Translations under genes and position numbers: made by a program | Part shown: in pieces, positions 38,045-47,326 of the stretch | How positions within the stretch are numbered: position 1 is the first letter of the stretch | How the letters are laid out: each line of letters opens with the position of its first letter | The notes under the pieces: generated by a model | The model's input: the letters and a program-made list of their open reading frames with translations, nothing else | Databases searched by the model: none | Told to the model about the DNA's origin: nothing | Origin: Reichenbachiella versicolor | Lineage (GTDB): Bacteria > Bacteroidota > Bacteroidia > Cytophagales > Cyclobacteriaceae | Reading direction: 5' to 3' | Assembly: GCF_003171675.1 (NCBI RefSeq) | Contig: NZ_QFZQ01000002.1 | Location: forward strand, 682,001 to 746,000 | DNA: 64,000 nucleotides

Positions 38045-41000
38045 ACTTCTAACACTTCAAACGTAGATAAATACAATAAATACCCTTTTACTTCTTCATA
38101 CCCCATCCCAGATAAAATCCTCTTATAATCATCAACTTGACTAAGGTGTTTCGACAACTTTAGACCTGTTTTGTAATCAATAACGACAGCCTTATTCCCA
38201 TCTATCAATACCCTATCCGGTCTTTTAAGACGTCCATTATCCAATAAAATTGAAGCCTCATTTTTGACTATCATACTTCCGTCATACCACGACGAAACTC
38301 CTGGAAGATTCCATGTTTTACGAAGCAACTCTTTGATCTCTATTAATTCTTTATCAGAAAGAGAAAAACGATTCACAGCTGAATCTAAAGCATTTGTAAA
38401 ATCACTTTGAGTCTCTATCTGGGACAAGACCCAATGCACTACATCTCCATGATCAATGGAAGCTTGTTGAGATTCTTGTAATACCGGCTGACTTGGCCGA
38501 ACTTCTATATCATGTTTAAACAAACTATCCGAAGGGCGTGGGTCTACAGTTACACCTGTTATTTCCTTCTCCGAATATTCAGAATACCTCAGTTCACCAA
38601 TCACCTTAGACCAAAGAGGCTCCTCGTATTCAAAAGTATCTTCATCGCTAATTTTCAAAACTAAATCAGCCATATTAACCATTCGACCAGAAGTTTTACC
38701 TCCTAAATACAAATACTCTTCTGCGCGCGTAGTTGCGACATATAGTAGATTCAAATTATCTAAATAGGCATCATTTTTTTCTTTATAATACTCTTCATTA
38801 AAAATAGTATTCTCTAATGCACTACCATATCTAACTGGTAATTTAGAAACTCCACTCAACCCTTTTAACTCATTGGTACTGCACCAAAGTAAAGGCTGCA
38901 TTGAACTTACATAATCCAAAGACCAATCGCAGAAAGGAATCAAGACAGCTTTAAATTGAAGTCCTTTAGACTTATGAATGGTCATAATATTGATAGCATT
39001 TTGACCTTCACTCAGCTGAATTGACCTTCTATCATTCAAATCCCACCATTTCAAAAATTCAAGTAGACTATCGGGTTCATAAGATAGATAATCCAAGACA
39101 GCATCTTGAAAGCCCATTACGAAAGGCACATCTGATTTTCGAGTCAATAGATCAAAAACAGTAATTATTAGCTTTACATAATCGGTAAGTAGTTTGGGTT
39201 GATGAGATTCGACTGTATCTAAATAGATCTGTAAAAAATTCTCATCTGATTCATTATGATGAAACAATGCATATTCTAATTTTGCTTTATTTAAGTCATT
39301 TGGAACCTCTGCAGCAAAACGAAGGGCTTGTATTATTATATTAACAGCAGAATTATTCTTGAGTAATAAAGTTTCATTGGATACAAAATCATATTTACCT
39401 TCTCCTTCTTCCTTAATCAACTCTATCAAACGGTCGGCTACCTTTTTACCTTCAGATTTTTTCCTAACAAGTATGGTAATATCTCCCAATTCATAATTCC
39501 TTTTTCTAAGCCCCTTGATTTCGTCGACCATTCTATCAAGTAGCACCTCTCCCAAGTCAACTGTATCGCTAGATTTATCTGTAAAGCACATTGATATTAT
39601 ACCTTCTCCAGACTCATCATATAGATCTTGTTCAACACCAGTATAAGCAGACTTTAGCTTTAATACATCTTCTTTTCCACCTACTTTATCAGTAAGTTGG
39701 TATTCAAGTTCCTTAGGAGCCTGATTGTAAAGGGTATTATTAAATTTAACAATATTCTCTTTGCTTCTTCGATTAGTAGACAACGATTCATTTTGTACAA
39801 AGGCCTCCCCTATATCTTTCTGAACCTGCTCTAATAAAATCTTCCAGTCCCCACCACGCCATCTATATATTGATTGTTTGACGTCACCAACAACCATATT
39901 GAACTGTTCTTGACTTACACTATCAAAAACCAGTGGTTTAAAATTTTGCCATTGCAAGAAACTGGTATCCTGAAATTCATCAATTAAGTAATGTTTAAAA
40001 CGAGAACCTGTCTTTTCATAGATATATGGCGAATCACTGTCATTTATAATCTGATTTAGAAATAGTGGAAAATCAGAAATGAGCAATAATTCGTTTTCTT
40101 CTCTATATTGATCGATCCCATGAGATACTCTAGATAAAAGTCCAAAAGCAAAAATATTCTTAGAAATAGCAGATAGCGAGTTATATAACCTTTGCTCTAA
40201 TCGATAGAAATTAACCATTTCTTCCGTTATCTCGCCTAAACCCCTTTCGATTACTATATCTATTTGCCCTGCTACTTTACATGATTTGGAATACCACTTA
40301 CCTTGTTCATATGCATCCAATACTCGTTTACCTGGGGAAATAAATTCACCCTTTGAAACCTTAAACAAATAACCACCTACACCAGCTTTTCCATAAGAAA
40401 AATCTTCAAATGCTATTCCTTTTTCAGCCATCAGGTTTAGTGCCATTTCCCCATAGGACTGATACTTTGTCTCTATTTCTTTTTTCTTAGAATATATAGA
40501 TTTCAGATAGCTAGGCATGAATTCAGGATCTGCCATAGCTGTAAACAACTGTTGCTTATCTGCTATAATTGACTCTTTGAAAAGCTCTCTAGCCAGTTGA
40601 TTAATTTCCCCTTTTGTTTCCCAAGACTTACCTTCAGAGAGTTTAGACAGTGCAAACTCGGTCAACCAGCCTACCAGCATAGGGTCATCGGCAATATTCT
40701 TAAGAAGCTGATCTATGACCTCTTCGATTACGTGATTTTGGTCAAGCTCGATCTTGAACCCAGTCTGGACTCCCATTTCTCGAGCAAATGATCGGACAAT
40801 CTTCTGAAAGAAGGTATCAATCGTAGAAACTGCAAATGAAGAATAATTGTGAAGAATATTTACAAGTAAATCTTCAGCCTTCTTAGAGAGTAAAACCTGC
40901 CCTATTCCAAGATCTTTTTTTAAATCTTCAGACATGGAATGCTCTCCATTACCAATTTCTTTGAGCGTAGAAATAATCCTGGTTTTCATTTCTTCTGTAG

Positions 41001-41136
41001 CCTTATTGGTAAAGGTAACAGCCAGAATTTGCTTGAAGTTATCAGGATATTTGAGAGCAAGTCTCAAATAATTGTAAGTCAAAGCATAGGTTTTTCCAGA
41101 ACCTGCAGATGCTCGATAAATAGAAAAGTTTTTCAC
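38041..41136 (-). CDS. addA: UvrD/RecB-like helicase-nuclease (AddA type)
   Basis: This 1031-residue SF1A enzyme has Walker A in [12 protein letters not shown] (residues 8-19), motif Ia [14 protein letters not shown], Walker [14 protein letters not shown], motif [18 protein letters not shown], motif [16 protein letters not shown] and motif [19 protein letters not shown]. The C-terminal PD-(D/E)xK nuclease is seen as [10 protein letters not shown] and VVIDYKTG. This is the AddA arrangement for processing double-strand breaks before RecA loading. The partner AddB is not in this window. The start is GTG, and GTGA overlaps the thyA stop, so translation is coupled. Confidence 0.9.
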   Translation of the reverse strand: MKNFSIYRASAGSGKTYALTYNYLRLALKYPDNFKQILAVTFTNKATEEMKTRIISTLKEIGNGEHSMSEDLKKDLGIGQVLLSKKAEDLLVNILHNYSSFAVSTIDTFFQKIVRSFAREMGVQTGFKIELDQNHVIEEVIDQLLKNIADDPMLVGWLTEFALSKLSEGKSWETKGEINQLARELFKESIIADKQQLFTAMADPEFMPSYLKSIYSKKKEIETKYQSYGEMALNLMAEKGIAFEDFSYGKAGVGGYLFKVSKGEFISPGKRVLDAYEQGKWYSKSCKVAGQIDIVIERGLGEITEEMVNFYRLEQRLYNSLSAISKNIFAFGLLSRVSHGIDQYREENELLLISDFPLFLNQIINDSDSPYIYEKTGSRFKHYLIDEFQDTSFLQWQNFKPLVFDSVSQEQFNMVVGDVKQSIYRWRGGDWKILLEQVQKDIGEAFVQNESLSTNRRSKENIVKFNNTLYNQAPKELEYQLTDKVGGKEDVLKLKSAYTGVEQDLYDESGEGIISMCFTDKSSDTVDLGEVLLDRMVDEIKGLRKRNYELGDITILVRKKSEGKKVADRLIELIKEEGEGKYDFVSNETLLLKNNSAVNIIIQALRFAAEVPNDLNKAKLEYALFHHNESDENFLQIYLDTVESHQPKLLTDYVKLIITVFDLLTRKSDVPFVMGFQDAVLDYLSYEPDSLLEFLKWWDLNDRRSIQLSEGQNAINIMTIHKSKGLQFKAVLIPFCDWSLDYVSSMQPLLWCSTNELKGLSGVSKLPVRYGSALENTIFNEEYYKEKNDAYLDNLNLLYVATTRAEEYLYLGGKTSGRMVNMADLVLKISDEDTFEYEEPLWSKVIGELRYSEYSEKEITGVTVDPRPSDSLFKHDIEVRPSQPVLQESQQASIDHGDVVHWVLSQIETQSDFTNALDSAVNRFSLSDKELIEIKELLRKTWNLPGVSSWYDGSMIVKNEASILLDNGRLKRPDRVLIDGNKAVVIDYKTGLKLSKHLSQVDDYKRILSGMGYEEVKGYLLYLSTFEVLEV

Positions 41137-41927
41137 ACAGCTACGGCTCCTTTGATGTGTGGGTGAGGATCATATCCTACTAATTCGAAGTCTTCATATT
41201 TGAAATCAAATACACTTTTCACTTCAGGGTTAATTTTCATTGTAGGTAATGGCCTAAAATCTCTTGACAGCTGCAGATGAGTCTGCTCGATATGGTTTGA
41301 ATAAAGATGAGCATCTCCTAAGGTATGTACAAAATCACCTGGCTCTAAATCACAAACTTGAGCTACCATCATAGTTAACAAGGCGTAAGAAGCAATATTA
41401 AAAGGCACACCTAAAAACACATCAGCGCTTCGTTGATACAACTGACAACTTAGTTTTCCATCAGCCACATAAAACTGAAAGAAAGCATGACAAGGAGGCA
41501 ATGCCATATTAGGAACTTCCGCTACATTCCATGCATTCACAATCAAACGCCTAGAGTTTGGATTGTTTTTAATATCATCTATGAGCTGAGAAATTTGATC
41601 TATATGTCCGCCATCAGGAGTAGGCCAGCTTCTCCATTGAACTCCATATACTGGCCCCAATTCTCCATTCGCATCAGCCCATTCATCCCATATCGAAACT
41701 CCATTTTCCTTGAGGTAATTAATATTGCTATCTCCTTTTAAAAACCACAGCAATTCATGTATGATCGATCTCAAATGCAGTTTTTTAGTCGTCACTACTG
41801 GAAAACCTTCTGATAGATCAAACCTCATTTGATGTCCAAAGACACTGATTGTTCCTGTACCTGTCCTATCTCCTTTTTGCACTCCTTCATCCAGAATGCG
41901 TTGCATTAGTTCATGATATTGCTGCAT
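41133..41927 (-). CDS. thyA: Thymidylate synthase
   Basis: Makes dTMP from dUMP with methylene-tetrahydrofolate. From the ATG at 41927 the protein is 264 residues, exactly the length of the E. coli enzyme, and begins [27 protein letters not shown] longer frame from 41981 adds 18 residues with no counterpart in the family and is rejected. The catalytic Cys is in [12 protein letters not shown], and the dUMP loop is [19 protein letters not shown]. It is the first gene of an operon with the helicase and the oxidoreductase, joined by 4-nt overlaps. A dihydrofolate reductase gene, a common partner, is absent. Confidence 0.97.
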   Translation of the reverse strand: MQQYHELMQRILDEGVQKGDRTGTGTISVFGHQMRFDLSEGFPVVTTKKLHLRSIIHELLWFLKGDSNINYLKENGVSIWDEWADANGELGPVYGVQWRSWPTPDGGHIDQISQLIDDIKNNPNSRRLIVNAWNVAEVPNMALPPCHAFFQFYVADGKLSCQLYQRSADVFLGVPFNIASYALLTMMVAQVCDLEPGDFVHTLGDAHLYSNHIEQTHLQLSRDFRPLPTMKINPEVKSVFDFKYEDFELVGYDPHPHIKGAVAV

Positions 41928-42053
41928 GTAATTGGGATTGTTTTTTTCAGAACTTAAAATTAATAGAAAACATAATCTCATCTGTCGTCTAGTATATTTT
42001 TTACCCCTTCTTAGTCAACTTCCTAACATGAAGGTTCGTTAATCCGACCTGAT

Positions 42054-42061
42054 TATATTTG
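42054..42061 (+). promoter_or_regulatory. -7 element for the RND/MMPL transporter gene
   Basis: TATATTTG fits TAnnTTTG. The predicted start near 42065 lies downstream of the TTG at 42063 and upstream of the ATG at 42084, so it decides for the ATG. No convincing -33 TTG is seen. Confidence 0.5.
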
Positions 42062-42083
42062 TTTGATTCTGAAACAAAGACAT

Positions 42084-44384
42084 ATGTTCACTCGCCGATC
42101 CGCTAAAATCAGCATTTCTATCACAATTGTAATCTTGTCATTACTAGCTACTCAACTTACAAAACTTGGATTCGATTATGAATTTGAAAAATTCTTCCCA
42201 ATCGGTGATCCTGATTTAGTTTTTTATGAAAAATTCAAAAAAACATTTGGAGCTGATGATGACTATATAATGGTGGGTATAGAATCAGAAAATGGATTAT
42301 TCAATACGGCATTCCTTACAAAACTTGATTCTGCAATTAGTGGGTTAAAAACGATAAATGGCACTAAATCAGTTACTTCCCCTACCAATCTCAAAAAACC
42401 AATTAAGACACCTCTCGGTTATATTCAAATTCCTTACTTACACTCATTAGGTAATAAAGTCATTAAGTCAGATAGTGTAAAGCTTTTAAAAGAACCTATT
42501 ATCAGGGATAGCTACTTTTCTGATGATATGAAAACAATTAAAATAATCGTTACCCACTTTCAGTTCCCTTCAAAGAAATTCTCTGACAAATATGTCAGTT
42601 CAATAGATAGTACTCTTTCACATTACGATTTTAAAACAGTAAGAAAAGTTGGTAAAGCAATAGCTCAACACGCTTTTATTGATGCCATTAAAGCGGATTT
42701 TACAAGATTTCTTATCGGTGTAATCATTTTGATTACAATCCTAATGACAATATTTATCCGGTCCACCAAACTTGTCATTGTTGCATTATCCATCAGCTTA
42801 CTATCAGTCATGGCTACGATGAGTATCATGGTAATGACAGGAAAGAAAATAGACATTCTATCCTCTTTGATTCCTTCAATTTTGCTAGTAGTCTCAATGT
42901 CCGACATCATTCATCTATTCTCCCATATTAGAAAAGAACTTAGTCACACAGCGAACTATAAAGTTGCGATAGGAATAGCAGTTAAGGAAATTGGATGGGC
43001 AACTTTTCTTACATCAATTACCACTGCCATAGGTTTTATTACGCTCATTAACATCCGTGTAATCCCTATAATAGATCTTGGAAAGTATGCTGCAGCTGGA
43101 ATTTTCACTGCTTTCATTATCACCTACTTATTATTTCCTGCTGTAATTCTCTTGACCAAACCAAAATTCCCAATGCGCAAAAACCACCTAGCAATCATTA
43201 AGTCTCTGACTTGGACTATTAGGATTGTATTTAAAAAAAGAGGCATTGTCTTCTTAACTTCTATCGGAGCATTCGTTTTAATAATATTTGGAATTAGCAA
43301 AATAGAAATCAATGACTATTTAATAGATGATATTCCTGATGCCAATGAAGTCAAAACAAATTTCCAGTATTTTGATAATCATTTCGGAGGTTCTAAACCA
43401 TTTACCCTGAGTATCCAATTAACAGATTCCAGTCAAAAGATATACAGTAAAGAGGTAATTTCAGAAATCAATAAACTTGAAAACATCGTCGACACAGTGC
43501 TAAACGCTGGACTTCTAGTATCTCCTGCGTCGTATATAAAAGGAGCTCATCAAAGCATAAAAGGTGGAAATCCTGACCATTTTCAAATTCCTTCAACTAA
43601 CCAAGATTGGAAAGCGTCTTTCAATTTTATCAAAAGGTTTGATCCAGAATCAAAAGCCCGAAAACTATCAGAGGGATCTCAAACTCAAATTATAGGCTAC
43701 TCAAAAGACCTAGGCTCAAAAAATTCAAAGGCTAGAAAAGCAATATTCAATAAAATTACAAAGAAAAACATCGATCTAAATATTATTACATTCAAAGAAA
43801 TAGGAACGACTTATCTGGTAGAAAAAAGTAGTGAACTTCTTTCATTGAGCTTATTAAAAGGACTCTTACTAGCTCTTGCTATAGTCGGAATCATAGCTGG
43901 AATAATGTTTAAATCCTTTAAAATGATCTTGATCACATTGATCCCAAACCTATTTCCAATTTTAGCTGTGGCTGCAGTAATGGGTTTTTTTGGAATTCCC
44001 ATCAATTTGGGAACGTCTATAATTTTCGCTATTTCTTTTGGAATAGTAGTTGATGACACCATTCATTTTTTAAGTAAATTCAAAATAGAAAAAGAAAAAG
44101 GTCTATCAACTGTTTATGCACTTAAAAGAACCATCTATGGGGCAGGTGAGCCTATCATCATCACCACAATCATACTTACTGCCGGTTTTGTCATCTTTTG
44201 TATTTCAGAGTTCAGTGCTTCATTTTATACTGGACTATTCGTAAGTGTTTCATTTATAGTCGCTCTTATTGCAGATCTCTTTTTATTACCTGCACTGATA
44301 TTGCAATTTATGAGTAAACCAAAGAATGAATCAGCAGATTCTTCTGTAGAATTACGAGAAAACACTAGCCTTAGTAATTCCTGA
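42084..44384 (+). CDS. RND superfamily (MMPL-type) transporter
   Basis: The 766-residue integral inner-membrane protein has two repeats. Each has one membrane helix, a large periplasmic loop, then a block of five helices (about residues 214-370 and 600-745). The first loop starts DYEFEKFFPIGDPDLVFYEKFKKTFG and the second DYLIDDIPDANEVKTNF, the typical MMPL/HpnN pattern. SFGIVVDDTIHFLSKF in the second block and SMSDIIHLFSHI in the first carry the acidic residues expected for proton coupling. Such proteins export lipids, hopanoids or hydrophobic drugs. ATG 42084 is preferred over TTG 42063. A small beta-barrel gene follows 42 bases later and may be co-transcribed. Confidence 0.88.
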   Translation: MFTRRSAKISISITIVILSLLATQLTKLGFDYEFEKFFPIGDPDLVFYEKFKKTFGADDDYIMVGIESENGLFNTAFLTKLDSAISGLKTINGTKSVTSPTNLKKPIKTPLGYIQIPYLHSLGNKVIKSDSVKLLKEPIIRDSYFSDDMKTIKIIVTHFQFPSKKFSDKYVSSIDSTLSHYDFKTVRKVGKAIAQHAFIDAIKADFTRFLIGVIILITILMTIFIRSTKLVIVALSISLLSVMATMSIMVMTGKKIDILSSLIPSILLVVSMSDIIHLFSHIRKELSHTANYKVAIGIAVKEIGWATFLTSITTAIGFITLINIRVIPIIDLGKYAAAGIFTAFIITYLLFPAVILLTKPKFPMRKNHLAIIKSLTWTIRIVFKKRGIVFLTSIGAFVLIIFGISKIEINDYLIDDIPDANEVKTNFQYFDNHFGGSKPFTLSIQLTDSSQKIYSKEVISEINKLENIVDTVLNAGLLVSPASYIKGAHQSIKGGNPDHFQIPSTNQDWKASFNFIKRFDPESKARKLSEGSQTQIIGYSKDLGSKNSKARKAIFNKITKKNIDLNIITFKEIGTTYLVEKSSELLSLSLLKGLLLALAIVGIIAGIMFKSFKMILITLIPNLFPILAVAAVMGFFGIPINLGTSIIFAISFGIVVDDTIHFLSKFKIEKEKGLSTVYALKRTIYGAGEPIIITTIILTAGFVIFCISEFSASFYTGLFVSVSFIVALIADLFLLPALILQFMSKPKNESADSSVELRENTSLSNS

Positions 44385-44426
44385 TTACACTACCTTAGAC
44401 ATCCAATAAATACAAAAAGATATAAA

Positions 44427-44960
44427 ATGTTGAAACGGTTTATCGCAGTATCAATAATATTAACCTTAATTTCTTTCTCTTCAGAAGCACAGAGGTATGG
44501 CCGATATTCTAAATTCAGAGTTCAAGCAGGTCTGGTGGCTGGAACAAACTCCTATTATAAAAAAGACCCAGTAGACCCTAAAATAGGCCCTGGAATAAAT
44601 GCTAGTGTAGAATATGCATTTCATAAATTCTGGAGCACATCCATCAGCTATACTTACTTTTATACTGGATCAGACGACGTATCCTATATGGGAGCAATCA
44701 ATGCCGATTTTCGATACTACATTCCAACAGAACATGTTGAAGACAAACCTTACATACTTCTAGGAGCAACTAATGTGACCAGAAATCAATTTGATTTCAA
44801 AAGAGCCAAGGTTAATGTAAGTGAAACTGGATTGAATTTTGGCGTAGGGTACAATCACAGATTCAATAAAGATTGGGGATATAATTTTCAAGCTAAATAC
44901 CAAACAGCTGGTGGTAGCGGGCAATTTGTTTTTAATTTAGGATTTATAAGAAGTCTATAA
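44427..44960 (+). CDS. Small outer-membrane beta-barrel protein
   Basis: A signal peptide (residues 1-21, MLKRFIAVSIILTLISFSSEA) is followed by about 155 residues of alternating polar and apolar strands rich in Tyr, Phe and Gly: VQAGLVAGTN, NASVEYAFHKFWSTSISYTY, GAINADFRYYI, NFGVGYNHRF, FQAKYQTAG. It ends QFVFNLGFIRSL with a final-strand-like pattern. This is the size and look of an eight-stranded OmpW/OmpX-like barrel. It lies just after the RND transporter, and a functional link is possible but not shown. Confidence 0.82.
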   Translation: MLKRFIAVSIILTLISFSSEAQRYGRYSKFRVQAGLVAGTNSYYKKDPVDPKIGPGINASVEYAFHKFWSTSISYTYFYTGSDDVSYMGAINADFRYYIPTEHVEDKPYILLGATNVTRNQFDFKRAKVNVSETGLNFGVGYNHRFNKDWGYNFQAKYQTAGGSGQFVFNLGFIRSL

Positions 44961-44995
44961 ATTAAAGATTCAGACAGCCTAAAATAACAGCTTAT

Positions 44996-45575
44996 TTATT
45001 TTTTACTCACCCAAATATTATCTCTTATATAAAACCTCCAAGGTAACAATGCGTCTTCTTTTGCATATCCAACCCCAACCCTCGTACTTACAGTTTCCTA
45101 TCACTAGTAACTATTTCTCCTTTTTCAATGGAAATAGCTTTTTCTCCCAAAACATCGCCTGTCATATTACTAACAATACCCATTGCTTTAGAAAGTTTCC
45201 CAGGACCATTTGTTGGTTTTTCCCCACCTCGCTCTTTCATAATCTCAACACCCTCGATTGGTTCCAAGGCCCTAATTAATACCGCATCAGCTACACCTTT
45301 TACATTGGTCACTATATTAAATAAATGATGAATTCCATAACATAGATAGACATAAGCAACACCTCCTTTTTGATACATCACTTCCGTTCTTTTAGTCCGC
45401 CTACCATATATAGGCTTGACAAGCTTTATCATTTTCACCACGATAAGCTTCTACTTCCACGATCTTACCTACAGTTCGTTCTCCATCGATTTCAGTCACT
45501 AAATACATTCCAAGAATCTGCCTTGCAACACTCACCACATCTTCTGCTTGAAAAAACTTATTTTCAACCTTCATA
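44996..45575 (-). pseudogene. Frameshifted 3-methyladenine DNA glycosylase (AAG/MPG family)
   Basis: Reading three frames in order restores a full-length (~193 aa) Aag-type glycosylase. The N-terminus from ATG 45575 (MKVENKFFQAE) shifts near 45541 to VVSVARQILGMYLV...[18 protein letters not shown], which keeps the catalytic Glu. It shifts again near 45409 to [20 protein letters not shown]...[14 protein letters not shown]...[13 protein letters not shown], and near 45088 to [20 protein letters not shown]...WVSKK, stopping at 44996. The residue expected to be the conserved active-site His after DKAC is Gln (caa). Three indels plus this change indicate decay. The middle piece alone (45088-45441) could make 117 residues but lacks the active site. 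Sequencing error cannot be excluded, but three errors in 600 bases with clean neighbours would be odd. Confidence 0.88.
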
Positions 45576-45582
45576 AAAAAAG

Positions 45583-45613
45583 TTTATATTGTATAAACCA
45601 AATAAAATTTGGC
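45583..45613. promoter_or_regulatory. Two adjoining palindromes between divergent units
   Basis: GTTTATATTGTATAAAC (45583-45599) has 7-bp arms and CCAAATAAAATTTGG (45599-45613) has 6-bp arms. They lie between the glycosylase pseudogene and the small gene at 45646, an operator-like position. No regulator can be named. Confidence 0.4.
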
Positions 45614-45645
45614 ACGTTTGATTATCCATCTAAATATCAACTTTT

Positions 45646-45873
45646 ATGAAATTTAAAGCTAATCCTTTCTCTCTGTCTATGGTAATCAGAAAGCAAACTG
45701 ATTTAGGGCTAGAGAAATTGGCAGATTTAGCAGATTCCTCTGTCGATGCCATTAGCAAAAAAACTAGGTATGGAATGGATAAAATAAGTGCTGCAATTAA
45801 TCTACCCAAGAGTGATAGGTTAATTAAGCTCAAGTCTACTGAACTTCCCAATCTATTCCCTGTTCATGAATAG
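45646..45873 (+). CDS. Small hypothetical protein (75 aa)
   Basis: The frame begins MKFKANPFSLSMVIRKQTDLG and continues with a helical, Leu/Ala/Asp-rich middle (LEKLADLADSSVDAISKKT) and ISAAINLPKSDRLIKLK. No signal peptide or known domain is seen. A nearly equal frame exists on the opposite strand (45630-45851). The + frame is preferred because of its Lys-rich start, its position after an operator-like palindrome pair and a + strand terminator 53 bases downstream. It may be lineage-specific. Confidence 0.5.
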   Translation: MKFKANPFSLSMVIRKQTDLGLEKLADLADSSVDAISKKTRYGMDKISAAINLPKSDRLIKLKSTELPNLFPVHE

Positions 45874-45925
45874 TTTTAGGAGGGTCTGAAATTGAATAGT
45901 CTCTCATATTTATAATTGTCGAAAG

Positions 45926-45955
45926 GCGAAGCTCTGGTTCAGCTTCGCTTTTTTT
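45926..45955 (+). terminator. Rho-independent terminator
   Basis: GCGAAGCT (45926-45933) and AGCTTCGC (45941-45948) form an 8-bp stem with a 7-nt loop, followed by a T-run. Confidence 0.85.
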
Positions 45956-45997
45956 ATTTATATCCTTGGACTACGTAGGCAATTCTAACAGATTAGA

Positions 45998-46028
45998 TTG
46001 GGATATTGAGGCCATTATGATAATTTAG
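45998..46028 (+). promoter_or_regulatory. Likely promoter for pdhB
   Basis: TTG (45998-46000), a 20-nt spacer and TAATTTAG (46021-46028) match the consensus with one mismatch (A for T). The predicted leader is about 42 nt. Confidence 0.45.
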
Positions 46029-46073
46029 CGGCTCGATTTGGACACCCCGATAATCTTAATTAAATAAATACGA

Positions 46074-47057
46074 ATGAAAACATTACAATTCAGAGAAGCC
46101 CTCAGAGAAGCGATGAATGAAGAGATGAGACGAGATGAGTCGATTTTCTTGATGGGTGAGGAAGTAGCTGAATACAACGGTGCATACAAGGTAAGTCAGG
46201 GCATGTTGGACGAATTCGGTCCTAAAAGAGTAATTGACACTCCTATTGCGGAACTTGGGTTTGCAGGTATCGGAGTAGGAGCTGGAATGAACGGTCTGAG
46301 ACCTATCATTGAATTCATGACTTTCAACTTCTCTCTAGTAGCCATTGACCAAGTGATAAATGGTGCTGCCAAAATGATGTCTATGTCTGGTGGCCAATAT
46401 AATGTTCCCATCGTATTTAGAGGCCCTACTGGAAACGCAGGTCAATTAAGTTCTCAGCACTCTCAGAACTTTGAAAATTGGTATGCAAACTGCCCTGGTT
46501 TAAAAGTTGTAGTACCTTCCACTCCAGCAGAAGCGAAAGGCCTATTAAAAGCATCTATCAGAGATGATGATCCTACTATTTTCATGGAATCAGAATTGAT
46601 GTATGGTGACAAGGGTGAAGTTCCTGAAGGTGAGTACATAATTCCAATTGGGGTTGCCAACGTAGAGAAAACAGGAAAGGACGTTACTATAGTTTCTTTT
46701 GGTAAATTCATGAAAGTCGCAAGACAAGCTTCTGACGAATTAGCTAAGGAAGGAATTGATGCCGAAGTGATCGACCTAAGATCTGTGAGACCTATTGATT
46801 ACGGTACATTAATAGAGTCAGTAAAGAAAACAAATCGAATGGTAATAGTAGAAGAAGCATGGCCTTTAGCGTCCATTTCTTCTGAACTCAGTCATCATGT
46901 ACAAAGAAACGCATTCGACTATTTAGACGCTCCTATTCACAGAGTAACTAGTAAAGACGTTCCTTTACCATATGCTCCTACATTGATACAAGAGATTCTG
47001 CCTAATGTTGAAAGAACTGTAAAAGCGGTAAAAGAAATCATGTACGTCCAAAAGTGA
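46074..47057 (+). CDS. pdhB: Pyruvate dehydrogenase E1 component, beta subunit
   Basis: Forms with the alpha subunit the thiamine-diphosphate E1 that decarboxylates pyruvate for acetyl-CoA production. The 327-residue protein starts MKTLQFREALREAMNEEM and shows the transketolase pyrimidine-binding domain (MGEEVAEYNGAYKVS, DTPIAELGFAGIGVGAG, the catalytic Glu in IEFMTFNF, GPTGNAGQLSSQHSQNFE). A C-terminal domain has VEVIDLRSVRPIDY-like and VIVEEAWPLAS motifs. Branched-chain E1-beta is the alternative, but the YNGAYKVSQG and MTFNFSLVAIDQ patterns fit PdhB. The alpha subunit is not in this window. A strong terminator follows. Confidence 0.94.
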   Translation: MKTLQFREALREAMNEEMRRDESIFLMGEEVAEYNGAYKVSQGMLDEFGPKRVIDTPIAELGFAGIGVGAGMNGLRPIIEFMTFNFSLVAIDQVINGAAKMMSMSGGQYNVPIVFRGPTGNAGQLSSQHSQNFENWYANCPGLKVVVPSTPAEAKGLLKASIRDDDPTIFMESELMYGDKGEVPEGEYIIPIGVANVEKTGKDVTIVSFGKFMKVARQASDELAKEGIDAEVIDLRSVRPIDYGTLIESVKKTNRMVIVEEAWPLASISSELSHHVQRNAFDYLDAPIHRVTSKDVPLPYAPTLIQEILPNVERTVKAVKEIMYVQK

Positions 47058-47081
47058 CAAGAAACATATAAAAACCTGTAT

Positions 47082-47116
47082 AGCCCCAAGCTTTAAAACG
47101 TTTGGGGCTTTTTTTA
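47082..47116 (+). terminator. Rho-independent terminator of pdhB
   Basis: AGCCCCAAGC (47082-47091) pairs with GTTTGGGGCT (47100-47109, stem including one G-T pair), followed by seven T residues. Confidence 0.9.
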
Positions 47117-47326
47117 TCTGGCACTCAAAATATGTAAACATTTTGCTAATTGCATTTTTCAAAGAATTTAAATTTTGAACAGTGATTAAAAATGTACTGA
47201 TCACGATTCGAAAAAATCAATAGTAAAATCCATTTTTTTGTTACTTTTTTTTTACCCATTTTTGAACTCCACTACCTCCTACAAGAGACAGTAATTTAGC
47301 ATAAACCACTAATTTTTTTATCCGAA

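Noticed and set aside
42063-42083. TTG start for the RND/MMPL gene
   Set aside because: It lies upstream of or at the predicted transcription start from TATATTTG (42054-42061); the in-frame ATG at 42084 fits.
45088-45441. An intact short 117-aa glycosylase
   Set aside because: It lacks the N-terminal catalytic Glu region and the C-terminal PWRF region, both of which are present next to it in other frames.
47117-47326. oriC upstream of dnaA
   Set aside because: The gap is AT-rich, but I find no cluster of TTATNCACA-type DnaA boxes; GC-skew over the genome would be needed.
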